Assembly (NCBI GenBank): GCA_950022655.1
Contig: OX465579.1
Location: 180,114,303 to 180,178,302, forward strand
DNA from: Alentia gelatinosa
Lineage: Eukaryota > Annelida > Polychaeta > Phyllodocida > Polynoidae
DNA length: 64,000 nucleotides
Direction of reading: 5' to 3'
Below the pieces are notes generated by a model that was not told the DNA's origin, did no database searches, and saw nothing but the letters and a program-made list of their open reading frames with translations. Every line of letters begins with the position of its first letter. Position 1 is the stretch's first letter. This document shows, piece after piece, positions 11,901 through 23,267 of this stretch. The position numbers and the translations under genes were made by a program.

Positions 11901-14900
11901 ATGTACAGGTAGATGTATAATTAGATATGTCCACAGACAGGCACAGCCTGGGTATGTACGGGTAGATGTTTAATTAGATATGTCCACAGACAGGCACAGT
12001 CTGGGTATGTACGGGTAGATGTATAATTAGATATGTCCACTGACAGGCACAGTCTGGGTATGTACAGGTAGATGTATAATTAGATATGTCCACAGACAGG
12101 CACAGCCTGGGTATGTACGGGTAGATGTTTAATTAGATATGTCCACAGACAGGCACAGTCTGGGTATGTACGGGTAGATGTTTAATTAGATATGTCCACT
12201 GACAGGCACAGCCTGGGTATGTACCAGTAGATGTTCAATTAGATATGTCCACAGACAGGCACAGTCTGGGTATGTACGGGTAGATGTTTAATTAGATATG
12301 TCCACTGACAGGCACAGTCTGGGTATGTACGGGTAGATGTTTAATGAGATATGTCCACAGACAGGCACAGTCTGGGTATGTACGGGTAGATGTTTAATTA
12401 GATATGTCAACAGACAGGCACAGTCTGGGTATGTACGGGTAGATGTTTAATTAGATATGTCCACTGACAGGCACAGTCTGGGTATGTACGGGTAGATGTT
12501 TAATTAGATATGTCCACTGCCATGCACAGCCTGGGTATGTACGGGTAGATGTTTAATTAGATATGTCCGCTGACAGGCACAGCCTGGGTATGTACGGGTA
12601 GATGTTTAATTAGATATGTCCGCTGACAGGCACAGTCTGGGTATGTACGGGTAGATGTTTAATGAGATATGTCCACAGACAGGCACAGCCTGGGTATGTA
12701 CGGGTAGATGTTTAATTAGATATGTCCACAGACAGGCACAGTCTGGGTATGTACGGGTAGATGTTTAATTAGATATGTCCACAGACAGGCACAGTCTGGG
12801 TATGTACGGGTAGATGTTTAATTAGATATGTCCACTGACAGGCACAGTCTGGGTATGTAGACGTTTAATTAGATATGTCCACAGACAGGCACAGTCTGGG
12901 TATGTAGATGTTTAATTAGATATGTCCACAGACAGGCACAGTCTGGGTATGTACGGGTAGATGTTTAATTAGATATGTCCACAGACAGGCACAGTCTGGG
13001 TATGTACGGGTAGATGTTTAATTAGATATGTCCACAGACAGGCACAACCTGGGTATGTAGACGTTTAATTAGATATGTCCACAGACAGGCACAGTCTGGG
13101 TATGTAGATGTTTAATTAGATATGTCCACAGACAGGCACAGCCTGGGTATGTACGGGTAGATGTTTAATTAGATATGTCCACTGACAGGCACAGCCTGGG
13201 TATGTACGGGTAGATGTTTAATTAGATATGTCCACAGACAGGCACAGTCTGGGTATGTACGGGTAGATGTTTAATAAGATATGTCCACTGACAGGCACAG
13301 CCTGGGTATGTACGGGTAGATGTTTAATTAGATATGTCCGCTGACAGGCACAGTCTGGGTATGTACGGGTAGATGTTTAATTAGATATGTCCACAGACAG
13401 GCACAGTCTGGGTATGTACGGGTAGATGTTTAATTAGATATGTCCACAGACAGGCACAGTCTGGGTATGTACGGGTAGATGTTTAATTAGATATGTCCAC
13501 TGACAGGCACAGCCTGGGTATGTAGATGTTTAATTAGATATGTCCACTGACAGGCACAGTCTGGGTATGTACGGGTAGATGTTTAATTAGATATGTCCAC
13601 TGACAGGCACAGTCTGGGTATGTAGATGTTTAATTAGATATGTCCACAGACAGGCACAGTCTGGGTATGTAGATGTTTAATGAGATATGTCCACAGACAG
13701 GCACAGCCTGGGTATGTACGGGTAGATGTTTAATTAGATATGTCCACAGACAGGCACAGTCTGGGTATGTACGGGTAGATGTTTAATTAGATATGTCCAC
13801 AGACAGGCACAGTCTGGGTATGTACGGGTAGATGTTTAATTAGATATGTCCACTGACAGGCACAGTCTGGGTATGTACGGGTAGATGTTTAATTAGATAT
13901 GTCGACTGACAGGCACTGTCTGGGTATGTACGGGTAGATTTATAATCCTAGTTCACTGTTCACTGACAGGCACAGTCTGGGTATGTACGGGTAGATGTTT
14001 AATTAGATATGTCCACAGACAGGCACAGTCTGGGTATGTAGATGTATAATTAGATATGTTCACTGACAGGCACAGCCTGGGTATTTACGGGTAGACGTTT
14101 AATTAGATATGTCCACTGACAGGCACAGTCTGGGTATGTACGGGTAGATGTTTAATTAGATATGTCCACTGACAGGCACAGTCTGGGTATGTACGGGTAG
14201 ATGTTTAATTAGATATGTCCACTGCCATGCACAGCCTGGGTATGTACGGGTAGATGTTTAATTAGATATGTCCACTGACAGGCACAGCCTGGGTATGTAC
14301 GGGTAGATGTTTAATTAGATATGTCCACAGACAGGCACAGTCTGGGTATGTAGATGTTTAATGAGATATGTCCACAGATAGGCACAGCCTGGGTATGTAG
14401 ATGTTTAATTAGATATGTCCACTGACAGGCACAGTCTGGGTATGTACGGGTAGATGTTTAATTAGATATGTCCACTGACAGGCACAGTCTGGGTATGTAC
14501 GGGTAGATGTTTAGTTAGATATGTCCACTGACAGGCACAGTCTGGGTATGTACGGGTAGATGTATAATTAGATATGTCCACTGACAGTCACAGCCTGGGT
14601 ATGTACGGGTAGATGTTTAATTAGATATGTCCACTGACAGGCACAGTCTGGGTATGTACGGGTAGATGTTTAATTAGATATGTCCACTGACAGGCACAGT
14701 CTGGGTATGTAGATGTATAATTAGATATGTCCACTGACAGGCACAGTCTGGGTATGTACGGGTAGATGTTTAATTAGATATGTCCACTGACAGGCACAGC
14801 CTGGGTATGTAGATGTTTAATTAGATATGTCCACTGACAGGCACAGTCTGGGTATGTACGGGTAGATGTTTAATTAGATATGTCCACAGACAGGCACAGT

Positions 14901-16752
14901 CTGGGTATGTACGGGTAGATGTTTAATGAGATATGTCCACTGACAGGCACAGTCTGGGTATGTACGGGTAGATGTTTAATGAGATATGTCCACAGACAGG
15001 CACAGTCTGGGTATGTACGGGTAGATGTTTAATTAAATATGTCCACAGACAGGCACAGTCTGGGTATGTACGGGTAGATGTTTAATTAGATATGTCCACA
15101 GACAGGCACAGTCTGGGTATGTACGGGTAGATGTTTAATTAGATATGTCCACAGACAGGCACAGTCTGGGTATGTACGGGTAGATGTATAATTAGATATG
15201 TCCACAGACAGGCACAGTCTGGGTATGTACGGGTAGATGTTTAATTAGATATGTCCACAGACAGGCACAGTCTGGGTATGTACGGGTAGATGTTTAATTA
15301 GATATGTCCACAGACAGGCACAGCCTGGGTATGTACGGGTAGATGTTTAATTAGATATGTCCACTGACAGGCACAGTCTGGGTATGTACGGGTAGATGTT
15401 TAATTAGATATGTCCACTGACAGGCACAGCCTGGGTATGTAGATGTATAATTAGATATGTCCACTGACAGGCACAGTCTGGGTATGTAGATGTTTAATTA
15501 GATATGTCCACAGACAGGCACAGTCTGGGTATGTAGATGTTTAATTAGATATGTCCACAGACAGGCACAGTCTGGGTATGTACAGGTAGATGTTTAATTA
15601 GATATGTCCACAGACAGGCACAGCCTGGGTATGTACGGGTAGATGTTTAATTAGATATGTCAACAGACAGGCACAGTCTGGGTATGTACAGGTAGATGTA
15701 TAATTAGATATGTCCACAGACAGGCACAGTCTGGGTATGTACAGGTAGATGTTTAATTAGATATGTCCACAGACAGGCACAGCCTGGGTATGTACGGGTA
15801 GATGTTTAATTAGATATGTCAACAGACAGGCACAGTCTGGGTATGTACAGGTAGATGTATAATTAGATATGTCCACTGACAGGCACAGCCTGGGTATGTA
15901 CGGGTAGATGTTTAATTAGATATGTCAACAGACAGGCACAGTCTGGGTATGTACGGGTAGATGTTTAATGAGATATGTCCACAGACAGGCACAGCCTGGG
16001 TATGTACGGGTAGATGTTTAATTAGATATGTCCACTGACAGGCACAGTCTGGGTATGTACAGGTAGATGTTTAATTAGATATGTCAACAGACAGGCACAG
16101 TCTGGGTATGTACGGGTAGATGTTTAATGAGATATGTCCACAGACAGGCACAGCCTGGGTATGTACGGGTAGATGTTTAATTAGATATGTCCACTGACAG
16201 GCACAGCCTGGGTATGTACGGGTAGATGTTTAATTAGATATGTCAACAGACAGGCACAGTCTGGGTATGTACGGGTAGATGTTTAATTAGATATGTCCAC
16301 TGACAGGCACAGCCTGGGTATGTAGATGTTTAATTAGATATGTCCACTGACAGGCACAGTCTGGGTATGTACGGGTAGATGTTTAATTAGATATGTCCAC
16401 AGACAGGCACAGCCTGGGTATGTACGGGTAGATGTTTAATTAGATATGTCCACTGACAGGCACAGCCTGGGTATGTACGGGTAGATGTTTAATTAGATAT
16501 GTCAACAGACAGGCACAGTCTGGGTATGTACGGGTAGATGTTTAATGAGATATGTCCACAGACAGGCACAGCCTGGGTATGTACGGGTAGATGTTTAATT
16601 AGATATGTTCACTGATAGGCACAGTCTGGGTATGTACGGGTAGATGTTTAATTAGATATGTCCGCTGACAGGCACAGTCTGGGTATGTACGGGTAGATGT
16701 TTAATTAGATATGTCCACTGACAGGCACAGCCTGGGTATGTACGGGTAGATG
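8929..16752 (+). repeat. 7.8-kb minisatellite built from the exon B donor site
   Basis: Roughly 150 copies of a 53-bp unit: caggcacagtctgggtatgt, then acgggtagatgtttaattag, then atatgtccactga. A 47-bp variant lacks acgggt. The first unit overlaps the last exon B bases, so each copy preserves about 14 exon bases and the donor ctgg|gtatgt. Variable sites (tct/cct, cacaga/cactga, ttagat/tgagat) recur in blocks. A distinct variant with tttataatcctagttcactg appears near 10070, 11645 and 13940, marking larger-scale duplications. Confidence 0.97.
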
Positions 16753-16824
16753 TTAGATGTCTTAGTTGCATCCCTCGCAGCAGGTATTTCCTAGCCGTTC
16801 GACTAGAGGTGTGTAATAACAGGA

Positions 16825-17383
16825 TGTAAAGTCTGGGGCCCTTATGCATAAGGAGTACACCATAAGAGAAGACATTCAGAACTCAAACACAGAGGTACTA
16901 CGTGCTACTATGAGTCAGAACTTGAGACTGTTTATTGACAGGAAAGAGTCCTTGTTTATACCCCTAGCAGGGGTTGACATGACAGGCTTGGCATCTGTGA
17001 GCTCTGCGCTCTCATTGGCTGTTGTACCAACACCAATAGGGGATGACCAAATTGTTCCAGTTGTGTGTCCGTTCTGGTTTGTCACACATGTCAGGAGGCC
17101 GCTCATGACACTGAAGAACTGGAAGTGTCATTGGTAGAGTGACCTGCCCTCATGTGGACATACTGGGAACTAAAGCTGTGTGATAATAGGAGTATTATAT
17201 GCCATTCAAGGCATGGCAGCCATACTGTAAACATCAGGGAGGAGGTTACTTACCAAAATGGTGACTGAACCAATTCAGTCAATTTGTTCCTCAACAATAA
17301 GGGGTAATTTAAGTAATTACTTTCTTCTCGTAGAAACCAATATTACTTGGCCACGATAGGGATGTATAGAGCGGAACTTTACC
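16825..17383 (-). mobile_element. Solo LTR, family TGTAAAG (copy 1, degraded end)
   Basis: It reads on the minus strand and is related to the LTRs at 31739 and 61640. The plus strand begins TGTAAAGTCTGG and ends gcggaactttacc, where TTTACA is expected, so one terminal base has mutated. Shared internal blocks include the promoter (TATAAA on the minus strand at 16955-16960), ccaatggcatt-like sequence and gaggaacaaattgact. No clear target duplication remains. The plus-strand 97-residue ORF inside it is not a gene. Confidence 0.75.
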
Positions 17384-17581
17384 GGGCGATTTAAGAGCAG
17401 GTGGAAGAAGATGATGAGCGTATGAGCGCTGAAAGCCTTGCCGTAACAGATGCCTTATACCCGGTAAAAAGTAGTCCCTCCGCGCGCCGCCGGTGAAAAG
17501 GCTAGGCGGAGGATACGGGGGGAGAGTGTAGACAGGGGAGAAGGTGGCAGCTGGCAGTGTGTGGTCGGCCGAGATGAATGT

Positions 17582-18137
17582 GAGGCGGGGTGAGGGCGGG
17601 GTGAGGGCGGGGTGAGGGCGGGGTGAGGGCGGGGTGAGGGCGGGGTGAGGGCGGGGTGAGGGCGGGGTGAGGGCGGGGTGAGGGCGGGGTGAGGGCGGGG
17701 TGAGGGCGGGGTGAGGGGGGGTGAGGGCGGGGTGAGGGCGGGGTGAGGGCGGGATGAGGGCGGGGTGAGGGCGGGATGAGGGCGGGGTGAGGGCGGGGTG
17801 AGGGCGGGGTGAGGGCGGGGTGAGGGCGGGGTGAGGGCGGGGTGAGGGCGGGGTGAGGGCGGGGTGAGGGCGGGGTGAGGGGGGGGTGAGGGGGGGTGAG
17901 GGCGGGGTGAGGGCGGGGTGAGGGCGGGATGAGGGCGGGGTGAGGGCGGGATGAGGGCGGGGTGAGGGCGGGGTGAGGGCGGGGTGAGGGCGGGGTGAGG
18001 GCGGGGTGAGGGCGGGGTGAGGGCGGGGTGAGGGCGGGGTGAGGGGGGGGTGAGGGCGGGGTGAGGGCGGGGTGAGTGCGGGGTGAGGGCGGGGTGAGGG
18101 CGGGGTGAGGGCGGGGTGAGGGCGGGGTGAGGGCGGG
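17582..18137. repeat. 11-bp G-rich minisatellite with quadruplex potential
   Basis: About 50 copies of GGGGTGAGGGC on the plus strand, with a few ggggggtg and gggatgag variants. Every unit has G-runs of three and four, so the displaced strand could form many G-quadruplexes. It lies about 300 bp upstream of the TM2 exon. The Pro-rich minus-strand ORF across it is a repeat artefact. Confidence 0.95.
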
Positions 18138-18437
18138 CCGGACGTCAGGGTTGGAGGGTAGGAGAGGGGGACGGAGGAGGGTGGGAGGAGGGCAGCTGGC
18201 GGGGGGAGGCTGATAGACTACGGCGGCATGCTGAGCTGATAGGATCAAAACACATGAATTCCCGGGGGCGCTGCTCCGACTCGTCAGTCACCACAGCCGC
18301 CGGACGAGCCACAATGAGTCCCGCAGACACGACTCTAAACAGGTCGACTATACACCAGCAGGCGGCCGCACTGTGTTCTGAACCGCAGCTGAGTTATAGT
18401 AATTGGTACTTTATGTAGTTCTCCGTTATCTTTTCAG

Positions 18438-18524
18438 CCATGAGCCTGTTCGGAAGTTTTATGGTGCTTTTATTGATATTGGTGGAGGTGGCTCCCCCAA
18501 CGGCGGCGTCTATACCTAAATTAG
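18438..18524 (+). CDS. Exon C: TM2 pore helix of the Cys-loop receptor
   Basis: An 87-nt exon with acceptor tatcttttcag and donor g|gtgagt. It completes the Ala codon from exon B and reads AMSLFGSFMVLLLILVEVAP then PTAASIPKL, plus the first base of a Gly codon finished by exon D. Aligned to vertebrate alpha7, the charged rings are kept (Asp at -1', Arg at 0', Glu at 20'), as are Ser 2', Ser 6' and Val 13'. This favours cation permeation. The near-invariant 9' Leu gate residue is Gly. The exon is too short for most ORF callers but fits phase and family on both sides. Confidence 0.9.
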
Positions 18525-18885
18525 GTGAGTTCTCCGATAAGAATTCTTCTCAACTTTATAAACTTTATGTCAATTTACGATATGGGAACTCTAGCCGTGA
18601 TTCTATCATTAAAGTTACCAACACCTTGTAAATAACACACCTTTCTATGCTCGGCTTCACTGTGTTTTACATATTACACGTGCACTATGGCGCAGTCTAC
18701 AGGCCTCTTCTGTGTGTAGTATAGGGAAACATTGTTAGTGTGACTGAATGGAATCTGTTAAATATTGTTTTGTGTCTGAAATGTTCCCCAAGTTCGTATT
18801 GGTACAGTGTGCATGAATTGTTAGTTTTTACACATTGAATTGTGCACGAATGAATGCGACATTCCTGCTCAAATACATGATACTT

Positions 18886-20563
18886 TTTATGGGACATATT
18901 ACGCGTGTAATATATTGACATATCTCTGTATATTTACAGGGACATACTACGCGTGTAATATATTGACATGTTTCTGTATGTTTACATGGACATATTACGC
19001 GTGTAATATATTGACATGTTTCTGTATGTTTACAGGGACATATTACGCGTGTAATATATTGACATGTTTCTGTATGTTTGCAGGGACATATTACGCGTGT
19101 AATATATTGACATGTTTCTGTATGTTTACAGGGACATACTACACATGTAATATATTGATGTGTTTCTGTATGTTTACAGGGACATACTACACATGTAATA
19201 TATTGATGTGTTTCTGAATTTTTACAAGGACATATTACACATGTAATATATTGACATATTTCTGTATTTTTACAGGGACATATTACGTGTGTAATATATT
19301 GACATATCTCTGTATGTTTACAGGGACATATTACGCATGTAATATATTCACGTAATTCTGTATGTTTACAGGGACATATTACGCTGTAAAACTTTGACGT
19401 GTTTCTGTATGTTTGCAGGGTATTAATACATGCGTAATATATTGACGTGTTTCTGTATGTTTACAGGGACATATTACACATGTAGTATATTGTGTTTCTG
19501 TATGTTTACAGGGACATATTACACGTGTAATATATTGACGTGTTTCTGTATGTTTACAGGGACATATTACGCGTGTAATATATTGACATGTTTCTGTATG
19601 TTTACAGGGACATATTACGCGTGTAATATATTGACATGTTTCTGTATGTTTACAGGGACATATTATGCATGTAATATATTGACATATTTCTGTATGTTTA
19701 CAGGGACATATTATGCGTGTAATATATTGACGTGTTTCTGTATGTTTACAGGGACATACTACGCGTGTAATATATTGACATGTTTCTGTATGTTTGCAGG
19801 GACATATTACGTGTGTAATATATTGACGTGTTTCTGTATTTTTACAGGGACATACTACACATGTAATATATTGATGTGTTTCTGAATTTTTACAAGGACA
19901 TATTACACATGTAATATATTGACATATTTCTGTATTTTTACAGGGACATATTACGTGTGTAATATATTGACATATCTCTGTATGTTTACAGGGACATATT
20001 ACGCATGTAATATATTCACGTAATTCTGTATGTTTACAGGGACATATTACGCTGTAAAACTTTGACGTGTTTCTGTATGTTTGCAGGGTATTAATACGTG
20101 CGTAATATATTGACGTGTTTCTGTATGTTTACAGGGACATATTACACATGTAGTATATTGTATTTCTGTATGTTTACAGGGACATATTACACGTGTAATA
20201 TATTGACGTGTTTCTGTATGTTTACAGGGACATATTACGCGTGTAATATATTGACATGTTTCTGTATGTTTACATGGACATATTACGCGTGTAATATATT
20301 GACATGTTTCTGTATGTTTACAGGGACATATTATGCATGTAATATATTGACATATTTCTGTATGTTTACAGGGACATATTACGCATGTAATATATTGACG
20401 TGTTTCTGTATGTTTACAGGGACATACTACGCGTGTAATATATTGACATGTTTCTGTATGTTTACAGGGACATACTACATGTGTAATATATTGACGTGTT
20501 TCTGTATGTTTACAGGGACATACTACGTGTGTAATATATTGACGTGTTTCTGTATTTTTACAG
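18886..20563 (+). repeat. 48-bp minisatellite built from the exon D acceptor
   Basis: About 35 copies of ggacatattacgcgtgtaat, then atattgacatgtttctgtat, then gtttacag. Each copy carries a polypyrimidine-like tract, an acceptor (tttacag) and the first about 20 bases of exon D. The unit is 16 codons without a stop (repeating GTYYACNILTCFCMFT), so upstream acceptors keep the phase of true exon D. A block with degenerate units (tacaagg, gtattaatac) at about 19216-19450 recurs at about 19884-20118, a higher-order period of about 668 bp. Confidence 0.95.
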
Positions 20564-20682
20564 GGACATACTACGCGTGCAATATGACACTCGTCATGTT
20601 GTCCATCTTCCTCTCCGGGACGGTGGTCAATGTCAGTCGGCGAGGAGAGACCAGAGTTAAAGTACCTTTTCTGGTCAAGTTT
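20564..20682 (+). CDS. Exon D: TM3 of the Cys-loop receptor
   Basis: It starts after tatttttacag and completes Gly, then TYYACNMTLVMLSIFLSG and TVVNVSRRGETRVKVPFLVKF, ending in phase 0 before gtaagt. It aligns with the TM2-TM3 loop and TM3 of nicotinic receptors (pattern G-Y-MT-V-SI-V-T-V-N-H-R). The basic SRRGETR segment corresponds to the start of the TM3-TM4 loop. The acceptor used here is the last of about 35 near-identical tandem acceptors. It was chosen because only this copy continues into coding sequence (aatatgacactcgtc) rather than back into the repeat. Confidence 0.92.
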
Positions 20683-20689
20683 GTAAGTA

Positions 20690-21290
20690 ACAATGACACT
20701 TTACATCAAAACATCCATTTTACATTATTTATTGCTATAAATTGTATATACTATTTCATTTTCTCATTTTCTGTACGTTATAATAAAAATATTAAATAAA
20801 TCTTTCATGGTGAATTATGTTTCAAAGCAACAGCTAGGTTCCCCAATGAATAAGAAAAAGAAAGACATTGACAATCGATCTTTTTTTTTATCCTGCACCA
20901 ATATCTTTCATGATTTATTTGGGGAGTATCAGAAGCAGAGACTTTGATGAATGCGCTAGATATGAATTAAATCCGCTTGGGTCTTTTTATGATCCACCTA
21001 ACACAGGGTGTCCATAGAAAAAACAAATAGGGAGTGTGTATCACCATACTCGGATCATACAGATATGTTGTATACTGCGGAAAAATAGTGCGCATGAAAA
21101 AATAGTGCATACTTAAATGAACTAATATTGGTGCGCCACTTGTCAGGAAAAGTGGATGATAAATACAATATAGACTGGTTTCAGATAAAAGTGTTTCTAT
21201 GCTCCTTGGAGTTGACTCTGCGCTCGGATATGACTATGCGTCAACTCCTGGGAGAAAACACCCATCGTCTGAATGATCGTGTAAGTGAGT
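20690..21290. other. Unique intron D-E sequence
   Basis: AT-rich intron sequence following the exon D donor. No gene, RNA or mobile element was recognised. Confidence 0.5.
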
Positions 21291-22805
21291 TATTCTCTCT
21301 ATTGCAGGTTTTCATCGACATCTTGTCCTATCCACTGTTTAGCATATATCTCTTAGTTATTGTGTAAAAAACTAAATCTCTCCATTGCAGGTTTTCATCG
21401 ACATCTTGTCCTACCCGCTGTTTCGAATATATCTTTAATGTTTTAATGTAATAAGTAAATCTCTCTATTGCAGGTTTTTCATCGACATCTTGTCCTACCC
21501 GCTGTTTAGCATATATCTTTAATGTTTTAATGTAATAAGTAAATCTCTCTATTGCAGGTTTTCATCGACATCTTGTCCTATCCACTGTTTAGCATATATC
21601 TTTTAGTTATTGTGTAAAAAACTAAATCTCTCCATTGCAGGTTTTCATCGACATCTTGTCCTACCCGCTGTTTAGAATATATCTTTAATGTTTTAATGTA
21701 ATAAGTAAATCTCTCTATTGCAGGTTTTTCATCAACATCTTGTCCTACCCGCTGTTTAGCGTATATCTTTAATGTTTTAATGTAATAAGTAAATCTCTCT
21801 ATTGCGGGTTTTCATCGACATCTTGTCCTACCCACTGTTTAGCGTATACCTCTAATTTATAATGTAAGTAAGTAAATCTCTCTATTGCAGGTTTTCATCG
21901 ACATTCTGTCCTACCCGCTGTTTAGCGTATATCTTTAATGTATTATGTAAATAATTAAATCTCTCCGTTGCAGGTTTTCATCGACATTCTGTCCTACCCG
22001 CTGTTTAGAATATATCTTTAATGTTTTAATGTAATAAGTAAATCTCTCTATTGCAGGTTTTTCATCGACATCTTGTCCTACCCGCTGTTTAGCATATATC
22101 TTTAATGTTTTAATGTAATAAGTAAATCTCTCTATTGCAGGTTTTTCATCAACATCTTGTCCTACCCGCTGTTTAGCGTATATCTTTAATGTTTTAATGT
22201 AATAAGTAAATCTCTCTATTGCGGGTTTTCATCGACATCTTGTCCTACCCACTGTTTAGCGTATACCTCTAATTTATAATGTAAGTAAGTAAATCTCTCT
22301 ATTGCAGGTTTTCATCGACATTCTGTCCTACCCGCTGTTTAGCGTATATCTTTAATGTATTATGTAAATAATTAAATCTCTCCGTTGCAGGTTTTCATCG
22401 ACATTCTGTCCTACCCGTTGTTTAGCGTATATCTTTAATGTATTATGTAAATAAGTTAATCTCTCCGTTGCAGGTTTTCATCGATATTCTGTCCTACCCG
22501 CTATTTAGCGTATATCTTTAATGTATTATGTAAATAAGTAAATCTCTCCGTTGCAGGTTTTCATCGACATTCTGTCCTACCCGCTGTTTAGCGTATATCT
22601 TTAATATATTATGTAAATAAGTAAATCTCTCCGTTGCAGGTTTTCATCGACATTCTGTCCTACCCGCTGTTTAGCGTATATCTTTAATATATCATGTAAA
22701 TAAGTAAATCTCTCCGTTGCAGGTTTTCATCGACATTCTGTCCTACCCGCTGTTTAGCGTATATCTTTAATGTATTATGTAAATAAGTAAATCTCTCCGT
22801 TGCAG
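21290..22805 (+). repeat. About 83-bp minisatellite built from the exon E acceptor
   Basis: About 18 copies. Each has a polypyrimidine tract and acceptor (tctctctattgcag), then about 30 bp of exon E start (gttttcatcgacatc), then tttagcgtatatctttaatg instead of coding sequence. Every decoy therefore encodes VFIDILSYPLF, a few residues and a stop. Two copies read attgcggg and have lost the AG. Sub-blocks repeat at about 418 bp (the tacctctaatttataatg variant near 21847 and 22265). Confidence 0.95.
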
Positions 22806-23267
22806 GTTTTCATCGACATTCTGTCCTACCCACTGCTGCTCCGGAAGCGCGTCTCAGGGCCCTTCACCTCCAAGTCTCGCATGCACGACCTGCGCGAGAG
22901 GAGCCGCCAACAGGAAGCGGAAGACGCCGCCATGGCCGCCTCCAACGCGTCGGCCTTCGTGAGCGCGCAGCCTCTGTCTCAGAACGTCTACAACTACCCC
23001 GTCCCGCCACTCGACGCCCACCCCGCCACCGCCACCAACGGCCTCAACACCAACGACTCCATCGTGCAGATGGACCGGAAGTTACGTCACATGGAGACGC
23101 TGGTGGCCCGGATGGGGACGGGGGACGCGGACGCCGACCCGCTGCGGACGCTCAAGGCGCAGTGGCGGAACGTGGCGGTGGTGATGGACCGACTCTTCTT
23201 CCTGCTCTATCTCATCATTATCGTCACCACTCTCATCGTCCTCTTCCCCTGGCCTAATTACTCGTGA
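22806..23267 (+). CDS. Exon E: intracellular loop, TM4 and C-terminus of the Cys-loop receptor
   Basis: The last exon enters in phase 0 after ctccgttgcag. It encodes VFIDILSYPLLLRKR (compare nicotinic KVFLDILPRLL-R), then an intracellular loop rich in Ala, Asn and Pro with a charged helix (RMHDLRERSRQQEAEDAA). Next come a pre-TM4 amphipathic MA-like segment (MDRKLRHMETLVARM) and WRNVAVVMDRLFFLLYLII, running into TM4 and ending LFPWPNYS before TGA. This is the typical W-V-A-V-DR-L-F signature of nicotinic TM4. At about 110 residues, the TM3-TM4 loop is of ordinary to short length. The GC-rich, codon-biased composition contrasts with the AT-rich repeats before it. Confidence 0.93.
   Translation, partial: VFIDILSYPLLLRKRVSGPFTSKSRMHDLRERSRQQEAEDAAMAASNASAFVSAQPLSQNVYNYPVPPLDAHPATATNGLNTNDSIVQMDRKLRHMETLVARMGTGDADADPLRTLKAQWRNVAVVMDRLFFLLYLIIIVTTLIVLFPWPNYS

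Noticed and set aside
8929..16752. CRISPR-like regular repeats
   Set aside because: Units are contiguous without unique spacers, the DNA is animal, and the unit derives from an exon-intron junction.
16844..17137. 97-codon plus-strand ORF
   Set aside because: Lies inside a solo LTR read on its antisense strand and is disrupted in sister copies.
17502..18248. Pro-rich minus-strand ORF of 248 codons
   Set aside because: Translation of the 11-bp G-rich array; lies antisense in the receptor intron.
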